A DNA stretch of 64,000 nucleotides, from contig NZ_CP012333.1 of the NCBI RefSeq assembly GCF_001263205.1, positions 9,095,501 through 9,159,500 of the forward strand, read 5' to 3'. Position 1 is the first letter of the stretch; each line of letters begins with the position of its first letter. Source of the stretch: Labilithrix luteola. GTDB lineage: Bacteria > Myxococcota_A > Polyangia > Polyangiales > Polyangiaceae. Under the pieces are notes generated by a model that was given only the letters and a program-made list of their open reading frames with translations, was not told the origin of the DNA and did no database searches. A program made the position numbers and the translations under genes. This document shows, piece after piece, positions 54,101 to 60,266 of the stretch.

Positions 54101-56621
54101 CATCGCGATCGAGCCCGACGCGGCCGCACAAGCGGACCTCTACCATCGCTTGGCGAGCCTGCAGATCGGCGCGCTCGGCGACAAGGCGCAGGGGCTTGCC
54201 ACGTTGCGCTCGGCGCTCGAGCGTCAGCCCGATCACGACAAGAGTCGCACGGCCGTCGAAGAGCTCGTCACGGAGGACGCGCTGTTCGACGACGTGTTCG
54301 ACATTCTCGAGACGGTCTACCGCGCGACGAGCAAGGGAGCCGACCTGGGCCGCCTCTACGCGCGCCGTGTCGACCGTGCCGACGGCGTTCGTCAGCGGAC
54401 GCGCGCTCGACTCGACCTCGCCAAGGTGCTCGAGAACGAGGGCGCCGATACGCTCGGGGCCCAGCGTGCGATCGAAGCCGCCGTTGTCGAAGACCCGGAG
54501 GAGAACGAAGCGATCGCCGAGCTCGAACGCCTTGCAGAGGCGAACCGTGCTTGGCGTGAGGCCAGCGAGGCCCTCGCGCGTGCCCTCGATGCGCAGGACC
54601 AAGCACAGCAGAAGACCTCGAGCGCGGAGCTCTGGGCGCGTCTCGGCGAGTGGCGCCGCGATCGCGCGCAGGACTCGGCCGGCGCCGAAGTGGCGTTCAG
54701 CAAGGCGCTCGAGCGCGATCCGGAGAACATCGAATGGGTTCGCGCCGTCGAGTCGCTCACGCGCTCGCCGGGCCGCGAACGCGATCGCATCGGCGTCCTT
54801 CGTCGCCTCGCGCGCCTCGAAGGCGAGCCCGAGACGAAGCGCACGTTGAGCCGCGAGGCCGCGGAGCTCGCCGAGAAGATCCTCGGTGACGCCGCGCTCG
54901 CCGAAGCCGTCCTTCGCGAGCTCCTCGCGGAGAACGAGGCCGATGCGTGGGCCACCGAAGAGCTCACGCGTCTCCGCGAAGCCGCCGGCGATCACGAACA
55001 GGTCGTGCAGCTGCTTCTCCGTCGTGCCGAAGCGGAGGTCGACGCCGACAAGGCTGCCGAGCTCCGTCACCGTGCGGCCGAGGTGGCTGCGGACAAGCTC
55101 TCGGATCGCGATCGCGCCATTGCTCTCTACGAGGAGATCCTCGAGCAGGAGCCGAGCGACGAACGCGCCCAGTCGCGCCTCCGCACGCTCTACGACGAGC
55201 TCGGCAAGTTCGAGCAGCTCGGAAAGCTCCTCGCGACGCTCATCGACAACGCTTCGTCGGAGGAGGGGCGCGCCACGCTGCGTCTCGACCTCGCGAAGCT
55301 GCAGCTCGAGAAGTTCGAGGCTCCGCGCGACGCGGCCGACACGCTGCGCGCGATCCTCGAAGAGAACGCGGATCACGAAGGTGCCTCGATGCAGCTCGCG
55401 GCCATCTTCGCGAAGACCGGACAGCACGCCGAGCTCGCCGATCTGCAGACGCAGCTCGTCGAACGCGCCCGCTCGCGCGGTGACGCAGCCCTCGAGCTCG
55501 ATCACCTGGTTCGCCTCGGCGAGATCAACGAGCTCCAGGTCAAAGACGCGGGCGCGGCCCTCAAGGTCTACGAAGAGGTCCTCGAACGCGACGCGAACCA
55601 TCGTGGCGCGCTCGAGGCGGTGGCTCGCCTCGCCGAGACGCGCGGCGCCTGGGAACGCGCAGCTTCGGCCCTGTCGAAGCTCGCCGAGACGGCATCGGGC
55701 GCGGCGGCGGTTCCGCTGGCGCTTCGCCTCGCCAAGGCTCGCCAGGAGGCCTCCGATCTCGACGGCGTCGAACAGGCGCTCCGTCGTGCGCTCACCGAGG
55801 ACGCGAAGAGCGCCGACGTCCGCACGAGCCTCGCCGAGCTCTACGTGAAGACGAAGAAGTGGGGCGAGCTCGCCGATCTCCTCGTCGGTGACGCAGACAT
55901 CCTCCGCGACGACAACCCGCCGTACGAGCCCCCGTCGATTCGCTCGTCGATGCCTTCGATCCCGCCTCCGGGCAGCTCGAATGCACCGCCGGCGATGGGT
56001 TCGATCCCGCCGCCTCCGGCGTACGTGGTCGAGCAGGTCAAGATCCTGCGTCGCGCCGCGGAGATTCACGTGCGCGAGCGGTCGTCGCCGGACGACGCGG
56101 TGCCGGTCCTCGAGCGGGTCACGAAGCTCGTTCCGCAGGATCGTGATCTGCTCCTCATGCTCTGCGACGCCTACACGGCGGCGAAGCAGGAGCGCGAGGC
56201 GGCGAACGTCCTCGAGCGCGTCATTGCCTCGTTCGGCAACAAGCGAACGAAGGAGCTCTCGCTCTACCACCACAAGCTCGGACGCGCGCTCGCCTCGCTC
56301 GGCGACAAGGACGTGGCTCTCGCGCAGTTCGACATGGCGTTCAAGATCGACCCGGGCTCGATCGAGGTCCTCCGCGATCTCGGCGTGCTCGCGCTCGAGA
56401 ACAACGACCTCGAACGCGCGCAGAAGACGTTCCGCGCACTCCTTCTCCAGCGCCTCGAGCCTCAGGCCGGCATCTCGAAGGGCGAGGTCTTCTACTACCT
56501 CGGCGAGATCAGCATGAAGCAGGGCGACAAGGCCAAGGCCGTGCAGATGCTCGAGCGCGCCGTCGAGAACGAGCCGAATCTCGATCGCGCGAAGGCGATG
56601 CTCTCCACGTTGAAGAACTGA
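45120..56621 (+). CDS. Giant TPR repeat protein (3,833 aa)
   Basis: 3,833 aa from ATG 45120, with ATG 45132 as an alternative. No signal peptide or membrane helix, so cytoplasmic. Nearly the whole length is a TPR-type solenoid with a supra-repeat of about 70-75 residues (over 50 copies), each with a core like A-x-x-x-Y-E-x-I-L-x-x-D-P-x-D followed by a second helix pair (ALDALEKLY...WxDLADLLxRR). A Lys-rich insert lies at about 178-210 (KGKKKKKGAAAKES). A Pro-rich break lies about 3600-3640 (SMPSIPPPGSSNAPP), followed by canonical C-terminal TPRs ending ERAVENEPNLDRAKAM. Very long TPR proteins occur in myxobacteria with unknown function. The next gene overlaps its stop (TGATG). The reverse strand is also open over nearly the whole length. 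Confidence 0.9.
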   Translation: MSVTMSSKTIRSALGILQDEPDNDTAWSELREALGFTSEEGTVIPGDLTADELAQLLLAARKAHEMRREYDAVADLLEIEAALAEGAAKIDLLRELARVRDDVLLDDAAAVATYERILALQPNDPEVEEGLERTAAKRSKWSELVDRYVAEAKTAGDASFSSSLLVSAAETAYRYGQPEEKAPVDDAPKAKGKKKKKGAAAKESGDAAKSGERIAFGEAIVARLREALSLDSKNRRAILLLERVFRDLERWEDLAAALEAFADEVSAKDEKLAALGRLARVLKKQVGSINRASTVYERMLDISPGHGEATRALVDVFTQQEAWDHLVSLYNGQLSGGGVRPGQEGGIIVQIAMTHWRMRGKPEAAEPYFERLRKIEPAHAGMLTFFREWCREKAEPSRLIAILSDAQRAMPEGTERAQLAGEIAQLAEDGANAQKAIEQWRSLLRAEPNNVNAREALKRLYRQTGAHNHLADVLRSELERVAADDAGARLPILREIATIYRDQVKSDSALVTVLGQIIALDPTDQDAVRELARVYEALGRWRDLLTTQMRLAELETDGAVKAELYRAIARRWLDQFSNVQNAVEAYERLRESLPDDREAIEKLKELYTKRRAYRPLYDLYELESRRVAGAERRAILAEMARMAADRLDRGADAARLYKQILSEDPTDMGALDALEKQAERDKDFLTVAEALEKRAELTTDPTGRLVVLQKLGSVFSDRLQDHAGALRTWRRVLELSPGHAKALRILRESYLAIGDYDGLTELYAQSSDWEGLVEVLSGTADRSSDAQTKIDLSFRAAAIFEDKLEASERAFRAYERVLSVRPDDKRAAASLVPIYEAEEKWARLPALYEILLTHATDDVERRALYRKLATVTGNKLSDRAAAFRYATKVFEIAPTEPGAVRELEDWARASGEWMLFVRALEARAASSHASDEERRTLRMILADVSATHAGRPEDAIGAYRELIAANPHDEEAIASLDRLLRTAPERRDDLRWLFRLRADRTDEQSRIAILSEWAMLEEEAFASPEGAVSLYREILSVEPTQMRALRALARLLLAAGDAEGAASILQRERDLEAGGARVARELDLARLYMGPLKKPTEALSAARRALEIAPNDAQIIAVVEELLPVAETRGTAAIVLEQAYEASAAWAKQADVLAVLIATASSKRDRLVLQQKLADVKEKVGDKVAAFDVVARAAAENPTELPVWDRLAVLANKTHRTQQFVEAIAQALPETGETDLPSAVEIDLAERAATLYDEMLGEIDRATPYLDRILARDPANVRAFQRLKQILTTRERWLDLETLYERVIAVTTDTARRADLLNEVAIVAEEITGDANKAIHYYERILELDPEHDQAIFALDKLYGAQERWQNLADLLARRLSLAANADNTQLKLRLGTLLFSRLADPKSALNYLEEVVTADSAIREARDLVEKCLSHPDLRQRAAIILEGVYVEREEMRDLVRVLDVRLEAATGEVERRDLLRRIAELRDERLTDDKGAFETYGKLLPLAPGDVEARQRYLEIAGRQNMLDEAADVLMAASKNAESPEQRAELLADVAKIYEESEQTERAEAVHRQVLELAPEDPTIALPAVRALERLYATLPNKNRELADVLRVQIKLEESVPVRRELLGRLASICEEVLQDDAAAIVAWKMRVDDDPADEQALAALDRLYERTADHRALVEVLRAREQRADGSESRKVLMVRTAQALADRMGEVDEAIVAYRAVLDDFDADRNVLGALTALYEKGARWPDLAETLEAELSLATDDADRIALLTRLGDVRRKRLEEIGEAIEAYRQALTLDPDNATARTALEELLDDERARADAAEILRPLYESSGASAKLLRVLDIQIEGEGSVEARLDLLARAADVSEGPLADMARSFGYASRGLKEAAGEASLPSWISRAERLTARTEQWPALVQLFRDMVAEILDEERQLELLLRIAELARTKLADSALAKQYYRKALDLRGENTIALVALEQLHEEAGEHELLLEILKRRAEAAETDASRREILYKQARICDGAVGDRDRAIGVYEEILEIGLDDPALDALERLYTAASRWGDLVAMYERELVADTTNGERRAQLHHALGHIHEKDLGEVERAFDHYAAALGVIPTHEPTVASLENLMTQPAHAGRAAEMLEAVYLTRLDWRKVMAATEARLSSSEDPDERRALLKRLAKLHEEQEENYKAALEVMAKLLTEDVTDETTWAELERLARVANAEERLAEIYASELEKITADEPGTAKLAFRTGELYEAQKNDTRALAFFRRAYAFSPEEQQDAFKATDRILIRGGKPTERVALYRDALEYRVEPEDRLATLHTIAKVEEEELNDDDAAIATYRSILDVDDGEVAALAALTRLFTRRARFRDLADLLRRRAEQSALPEEEAHFRLDLARVLDERLGEAGSAIDELEVIVGLVHPRGNDSGRAAVAALEAMLGREELKPRVVEILKPIYEQIDDWKKLVEVAAHRLSIATTPHEKVAVLRDTAQLLEERGNDLDKAFDCLKEAFTLDPDDGDTREELDRVAVTTERWDDLADAYEQGIAKIDGVGQKELLEALAKLHDKRRDDPRRALDAWDRLFRLDESDDRPLGEMDQLATLLSDWPILVRVLAKRAELCGDDEERASLWRRIGEARRDMLDDAQGAIDAYERALEVEPESAFTIDNLIELFEARNDAARLVDLYRRRVELCGEFDEELRHRLLLDAAKCYEVGLGDRREAVVLLGQALAAKPDDIEVMQLLAGLFEAEKMWPELLDNLRAQADAESDGAKKAALVKRIGKLLAAELDDHKKALEAYQEVLAFGYDEEAAKAIRDIGDARDELRAEAADVLEPILRSGSEGDDLKARNELLVSVLELRLRAQNEPADRAATRRQIAEVAEQALGDLKRAEGALAQALSDAPSDASLHAEMSRIAGLLGKEGWQRYADVLTERAASIFDGKVTADLFERLGKIAETHLEDLSRAADAYTRSAEQGGDSAPILIALERVFGAKNDTRALSDVLERRIAIEPDAAAQADLYHRLASLQIGALGDKAQGLATLRSALERQPDHDKSRTAVEELVTEDALFDDVFDILETVYRATSKGADLGRLYARRVDRADGVRQRTRARLDLAKVLENEGADTLGAQRAIEAAVVEDPEENEAIAELERLAEANRAWREASEALARALDAQDQAQQKTSSAELWARLGEWRRDRAQDSAGAEVAFSKALERDPENIEWVRAVESLTRSPGRERDRIGVLRRLARLEGEPETKRTLSREAAELAEKILGDAALAEAVLRELLAENEADAWATEELTRLREAAGDHEQVVQLLLRRAEAEVDADKAAELRHRAAEVAADKLSDRDRAIALYEEILEQEPSDERAQSRLRTLYDELGKFEQLGKLLATLIDNASSEEGRATLRLDLAKLQLEKFEAPRDAADTLRAILEENADHEGASMQLAAIFAKTGQHAELADLQTQLVERARSRGDAALELDHLVRLGEINELQVKDAGAALKVYEEVLERDANHRGALEAVARLAETRGAWERAASALSKLAETASGAAAVPLALRLAKARQEASDLDGVEQALRRALTEDAKSADVRTSLAELYVKTKKWGELADLLVGDADILRDDNPPYEPPSIRSSMPSIPPPGSSNAPPAMGSIPPPPAYVVEQVKILRRAAEIHVRERSSPDDAVPVLERVTKLVPQDRDLLLMLCDAYTAAKQEREAANVLERVIASFGNKRTKELSLYHHKLGRALASLGDKDVALAQFDMAFKIDPGSIEVLRDLGVLALENNDLERAQKTFRALLLQRLEPQAGISKGEVFYYLGEISMKQGDKAKAVQMLERAVENEPNLDRAKAMLSTLKN

Positions 56622-57310
56622 TGGTCGCACGCGGGCTGCGCGCGGTGGGGGGCCTCCTTCTGGGGCTCCTCGCTCGCGTGTGGCTCGCCACGCTGCGCCT
56701 ACGCCTCGAGATCCATCCGGAGCTCGAAGCCGTGCGTGACGTGCCGTGGGTGCTTTCGTTCTTCCACGGGACGCAGTGGCCGCTCCTCGCATGGCGACGG
56801 CGTCGCCGGACGGTGGTGCTGGTCAGCCTCTCCAAAGACGGAGATATCCAGGCGCGGGCCCTTGGCATGCTCGGGATGAGCGTCGTGCGAGGATCGTCGT
56901 CGCGAGGAGGCGCCCGGGGTCTGGCGGCGCTCGTACGACGTCTTCGTGCGGGCGCCACGGACGCGGCCTTCGCGGTCGATGGGCCGAGAGGACCCTACGG
57001 GACGGTGAAGCCCGGGGCGAGCATGGCTGCCAAGCGCGCGGGTGGCGTTCTCGTACCCATGGGCAGCGCGGCCATGCGCGCGAAGGTCTTTACGCGCGCG
57101 TGGGATCGCTTCGTCCTGGCGTGGCCTTTTTCGACGGTCTCGGTCGTCCTCGGGCCGCCGCTCGACGCCGACGCGGGCGACATGGAAACGGCCGCGGCAA
57201 TCGTTGCCGCCAATGTGCGCGCCCGGGCGATCTTGGCACCCGAAACGGCTAGCATGGTAGCTTGCTCGGGAATTTCTGGGCCTTCCTCGGGGAAGCCCAA
57301 AACCGATTGA
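56621..57310 (+). CDS. DUF374 lysophospholipid/lipid A acyltransferase-like protein
   Basis: 229 aa; its ATG overlaps the giant TPR stop (TGATG), so it is coupled. DUF374 signature: a hydrophobic N-terminal anchor (GGLLLGLLARVWLATLRLRL), SFFHGTQWPLLAW (the catalytic His), VSLSKDGDIQARALGMLGMSVVRGSSSRGGARGLAALVRRL and AFAVDGPRGPYGTVKPGASMAAKRAGGVLVPMG. Family members LpxJ of Campylobacter and Helicobacter transfer secondary acyl chains to lipid A; the same job is plausible but not shown. Promoted here by the TPR gene. Confidence 0.85.
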   Translation: MVARGLRAVGGLLLGLLARVWLATLRLRLEIHPELEAVRDVPWVLSFFHGTQWPLLAWRRRRRTVVLVSLSKDGDIQARALGMLGMSVVRGSSSRGGARGLAALVRRLRAGATDAAFAVDGPRGPYGTVKPGASMAAKRAGGVLVPMGSAAMRAKVFTRAWDRFVLAWPFSTVSVVLGPPLDADAGDMETAAAIVAANVRARAILAPETASMVACSGISGPSSGKPKTD

Positions 57311-57411
57311 ATTCGGGTGCCAGTCTTGCGGTCCAAGGGGTGGGGCCGAAAGACGTGCCCGCACCTAGCTTGGTCCCAGCTCGGACTCCGAGTGGGAGGA
57401 GAACAAAGAAA

Positions 57412-58257
57412 ATGCGCAGCTCGTCCGTCGTCTTCTTCGGTGTCCTTGGCCTCGTGGCCCTCTCGGCGTGCAGTGTCTCCACGACCGACAACAGCATTAC
57501 GTTCAAGACGAAGCGCGAGTACGTCGACTCGAGCCAGCCGGCGAAGTCGTCCACGTCCGAGTGGAACGGTCAGGCCATCACCATCAACAACGACGGCGTC
57601 AATCCGCTGGTCGGCAACGGCGGCGTCGAGATCTACCCCGATCCGAGCGCGACGAAGGTGACCGCGCAGGCGATCTTCGCGGGCCGTGGGGACGTCGAGG
57701 CCGATGCGCAGGAGTCGATCCGCGACGCCCTCGCGACCTTCCAGGTCACCGAGAGCAACGGCAACATCACCGTCACGTGCAAGCACGGCGGCGATCACGG
57801 CAGCTCGCCGGGTGGTCAGTCGGGATGCAAGCTTCTCAAGGTCACGATTCCGGCCGGCACCGCGGCCGTCCCCGTGAAGCTCACGGTGGGTGATGGCAAC
57901 GGTGGCATCCGCTTCAACGGCGCCGTCACGGTGAGCTCGCTCATCGTCGACGAGAACGGCAGCGGCGACGTCTCCGTGAAGGTGAACCCGGTCAAGGGCG
58001 CGTCGGTCGTCGTGACGGGCGAAGACGCCGTCTCCGTGGCCGTTCCCTCGACGTTCTCGGCCGAGAGCGTCATCCTCACGGTCGATGAGAGCGATCCGGC
58101 GGCCGCTGCGGAACGCATCATCACCACCGCGTTCCCCGGCATGAAGAGCAACCAGCCGTACCCGATCGCGGGCGCGACGGCGGACGCGGCGAAGACCCTC
58201 AACGTCCAGTCGAAGGGCATTCTGTCGAGCGACACGGTCACGATCGCGTCGTACTGA
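57412..58257 (+). CDS. Surface lipoprotein of unknown function with beta-helix-like repeats
   Basis: 281 aa from ATG 57412, preceded by GGGAGGAG at nine bases. Lipobox LSAC near residue 19. The mature protein has no long linker and is beta-rich, with regularly spaced VTV/ITV strands (AITINNDGVNPLVGNGGVEIYP, GNITVTCKHG, KLLKVTIPAGTAAVPVKLTVGDGNGGIRFNGAVTVSSLIVDENGSGDVSVKV). The pattern of short beta strands divided by Gly/Asn turns resembles DUF4097/adhesin-type beta-helices (head GIN-like). No active-site residues. About 100 bases separate it from the DUF374 gene, so it may have its own promoter. Confidence 0.65.
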   Translation: MRSSSVVFFGVLGLVALSACSVSTTDNSITFKTKREYVDSSQPAKSSTSEWNGQAITINNDGVNPLVGNGGVEIYPDPSATKVTAQAIFAGRGDVEADAQESIRDALATFQVTESNGNITVTCKHGGDHGSSPGGQSGCKLLKVTIPAGTAAVPVKLTVGDGNGGIRFNGAVTVSSLIVDENGSGDVSVKVNPVKGASVVVTGEDAVSVAVPSTFSAESVILTVDESDPAAAAERIITTAFPGMKSNQPYPIAGATADAAKTLNVQSKGILSSDTVTIASY

Positions 58258-58344
58258 TCGAGACTTCGAGTCCCACAGCGAAAGCCCGGCAGGTTCGCGT
58301 CGCTTCAAAGGCGCGAGGCCTCCGGGTTTCGTTGTGTGTGGCCG

Positions 58345-58359
58345 CCTTGCCGGGCAAGG
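58345..58359 (+). terminator. Possible weak hairpin terminator
   Basis: CCTTGC-CGG-GCAAGG forms a six-base-pair hairpin in the 125-base gap after the beta-helix-like lipoprotein gene. No T-tract follows on the plus strand, so its activity is doubtful. Confidence 0.3.
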
Positions 58360-58382
58360 GGGGCTCGGGTACTGCGTTGCGC

Positions 58383-58847
58383 ATGAACCCGTACGGCCCT
58401 CCCGGATCGCCTGGCGGCCAGCTTCCGAGCACGAGCGACGCGAGCCGTCCTGGCGTGACGGACAACGCCATCGAGCTGCTCCGCCAGACGCGACCGTGGG
58501 TGCGAACGCTGAGCGTGTTCGCGTTCATCGCCAGCGGGTCCATGGTGATCGGCGCGCTCGCGATGCTCGCGTTCAGCTCCGCCTCGGGGACCAAGAGATT
58601 TCCGGCGGCGGTCGGCCTGATCTACCTGCCGATGGCTGCGCTCTACATCTATCCGGCGATCAAGCTCTGGACCTACGGCGGCGCGATCGCGCGCCTCGAG
58701 GAGAATCGGTCGCCCGAGAACCTCGAGGCTGCGCTCGCCGAGCAGAAGTCCTTCTGGAAATTCGCCGGCATCGTCGCAATCGTGATGGCCGTCTTCTACC
58801 TGCTCTTCATCGCCGCCACGGTCGTCGTGGGGATGCTGGCCGCGTAG
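58383..58847 (+). CDS. DUF5362-like membrane protein
   Basis: 154 aa from ATG 58383; a longer frame from ATG 58332 begins in non-coding-like sequence. A Gly/Pro-rich N-terminus (NPYGPPGSPGG) is followed by three or four helices: TLSVFAFIASGSMVIGALAMLAF (about 42-64), VGLIYLPMAALYIYPAIKLWTYGGAI (about 77-100) and FWKFAGIVAIVMAVFYLLFIAATVVVGMLA (about 124-153). The YPAIKLWTYG...E...LEAALAEQKSFWKFAGI pattern is that of DUF5362. Function unknown. Confidence 0.6.
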   Translation: MNPYGPPGSPGGQLPSTSDASRPGVTDNAIELLRQTRPWVRTLSVFAFIASGSMVIGALAMLAFSSASGTKRFPAAVGLIYLPMAALYIYPAIKLWTYGGAIARLEENRSPENLEAALAEQKSFWKFAGIVAIVMAVFYLLFIAATVVVGMLAA

Positions 58848-58864
58848 TTCGGGCCATCAGGCCA

Positions 58865-59242
58865 TCAGGGAACGCGCGCGATCGCTTCGATCTCGACGCG
58901 AGCACCCTTCGGCAGCGCGGAGACCTGGATGGTGGCGCGGGCCGGGGGCGGGTTGCCAAAGCGCTTCGCGTAGGTCACGTTGACCGTCTGGAAGTCGCCG
59001 AGGTCCGTGAGGAAGATGGTCGTCTTGACCACGTTCGCGAAGCTGCAGCCGGCAGCGGCGAGGACGGCGCCGAGGTTGTCGAGGACGCGATCGGTCTCGG
59101 TCGCGATGTCCGCGCGAATCAGCTCGCCGGTCTTCGGATCGAGCGGAACCTGACCGCTCAAGAACACGAGATCGCCGGACCGGATGGCCTGCGAGTAGGG
59201 ACCGATGGCAGCCGGGGCGTCGGGGGTCGAAATGGCCTTCAT
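58865..59242 (-). CDS. ridA: RidA/YjgF family enamine-imine deaminase
   Basis: 125 aa, the standard length. PYSQAIRSGDLVFLSGQVPLDPKTGELI (GxxxxLSGQ) near the N-terminus, and AKRFGNPPPARATIQVSALPKGARVEIEAIA at the end. The catalytic-site Arg (R105 in E. coli) corresponds to R102 in ARATIQV, and Glu118 aligns with the conserved Glu. It hydrolyses 2-aminoacrylate and related reactive enamines formed by PLP enzymes. It is the last of the oxyR-dnaX-ybaB-recR run, 68 bases after recR, and may be in the same transcript. Confidence 0.92.
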   Translation of the reverse strand: MKAISTPDAPAAIGPYSQAIRSGDLVFLSGQVPLDPKTGELIRADIATETDRVLDNLGAVLAAAGCSFANVVKTTIFLTDLGDFQTVNVTYAKRFGNPPPARATIQVSALPKGARVEIEAIARVP

Positions 59243-59310
59243 GGGCGCGCACTCTTCCACGCATGCCTGGAGGAGGGAAGCGCCGGCGGCGGCGAGAGCG
59301 ACCCGACCGA

Positions 59311-59925
59311 CTAGAGCGATTGGCGGCCGGACAGCGCGCGACCCATCGTGATCGGATCGGCGTATTCGAGGTCCCCACCGTGTGGCACGCCGCTGGCGAT
59401 GCGCGTCATCGTGACGCCCGTCGCGGCAAGCTCCCGCTTGAGCAGGAGAGCCGTCGCTTCGCCGTCGACGCTCGGCGGCGTGGCCACGATGACTTCGGTG
59501 ACGCCCTCGTCGGCGATGCGCGCGACGAGACGCGGAACAGGAAGCTCTTCCGGGCCGATCCCTTCGAGCGGCGACAGCAGGCGTCCGAGCACGAAGTAGC
59601 GGCCGCGCATGGCGCCCGTGCGCTCGATGGCGAGCAAGTCGTGGATGCGGCCCACGACGCAAAGGAGCCGCGTGTCGCGACGAGGATCCTTGCAGATGTC
59701 ACAGACCGTCGGCTCCTCCGTGGGCACGACCTCGGCGATGTTGCCGCATCGTGCGCACGGACGAAGCTCGTCGTGCAGTCCACCGAGCTCGCGCCCGAGA
59801 TCCCGAGCGACCTCGGGATCGGACGTGAGCAGGTGGAGAACGTAGCGTTGTGCCGTCTTCTCACCCACGCCGGGGAGGCGCGAGAAGAGCGACACGAGCC
59901 TTCGAATCTTGGTGGACTGCTGCAC
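59311..59925 (-). CDS. recR: Recombination mediator RecR
   Basis: 204 aa (E. coli 201). N-terminal helix-hairpin-helix SRLPGVGEKTAQRYVLHLL, a zinc finger with all four Cys (C57, C60, C75, C78), then a TOPRIM domain (LLCVVGRIHDLLAIERTGAMRGRYFVLGRLLSPLEGIGPEEL, with the Glu-bearing VIVATPPSVDGEATALLL). Loads RecA at ssDNA gaps with RecO. The dnaX-ybaB-recR order seen here is widely conserved in bacteria. Confidence 0.95.
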   Translation of the reverse strand: MQQSTKIRRLVSLFSRLPGVGEKTAQRYVLHLLTSDPEVARDLGRELGGLHDELRPCARCGNIAEVVPTEEPTVCDICKDPRRDTRLLCVVGRIHDLLAIERTGAMRGRYFVLGRLLSPLEGIGPEELPVPRLVARIADEGVTEVIVATPPSVDGEATALLLKRELAATGVTMTRIASGVPHGGDLEYADPITMGRALSGRQSL

Positions 59926-59940
59926 GACGACGAACTCGAA

Positions 59941-60261
59941 TCAGAGACCCGGCAGTTTGACTCCGCCGGTGACCTTGGCGAGCTCGGCCTCCATGGCCTT
60001 GTCGCCCGCTTCGAGCGCGGAGTTCGCGGCGGCAACGACGCTGTCGAGCGTGAGCTCGAGGCCTTCCGACTTCAGGAACTCGGGATCGACCTCGATGCGC
60101 GAGAGCTTGCCGGCGTAGGTCGCGGTGGCCTTCACCTTGTCGCCGACCGCACCGACGGTGACTTCCTTGTCGCCGTGCTCCTTCTTGATCTGCTCGATCT
60201 TGCGCTGCATGCGTGCGGCTTGCCGCATGAGCTCGTTCATTCCGCCGCCAAAGTTACCCAT
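59941..60261 (-). CDS. ybaB: YbaB/EbfC nucleoid-associated protein
   Basis: 106 aa. Family features: N-terminal MNELMRQAARMQRKIEQIKKE helix, then the beta-sheet core VTVGAVGDKVKATATYAGKLSRIEVDPEFLKSEGLELTLDSVVAAANSALEAGDKAMEAEL. Dimeric DNA-binding protein. 15 bases before recR and 5 after dnaX, the classical arrangement. The 'MGNFGGGM' start is Gly-rich as often seen. Confidence 0.94.
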   Translation of the reverse strand: MGNFGGGMNELMRQAARMQRKIEQIKKEHGDKEVTVGAVGDKVKATATYAGKLSRIEVDPEFLKSEGLELTLDSVVAAANSALEAGDKAMEAELAKVTGGVKLPGL

Positions 60262-60266
60262 CGTCT

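Noticed and set aside
45276..56792. Full-length minus-strand open frame (3,838 codons) opposite the giant TPR gene
   Set aside because: Arg/Glu/Leu-rich without domains or a fitting start; the plus strand has clear TPR periodicity.
59243..59345. Lipoprotein-like hydrophobic stretch in frame before ridA (LAAAGASLLQAC)
   Set aside because: No ATG, GTG or TTG start exists in the stretch and it overlaps recR; the RidA start at 59242 gives the normal length.
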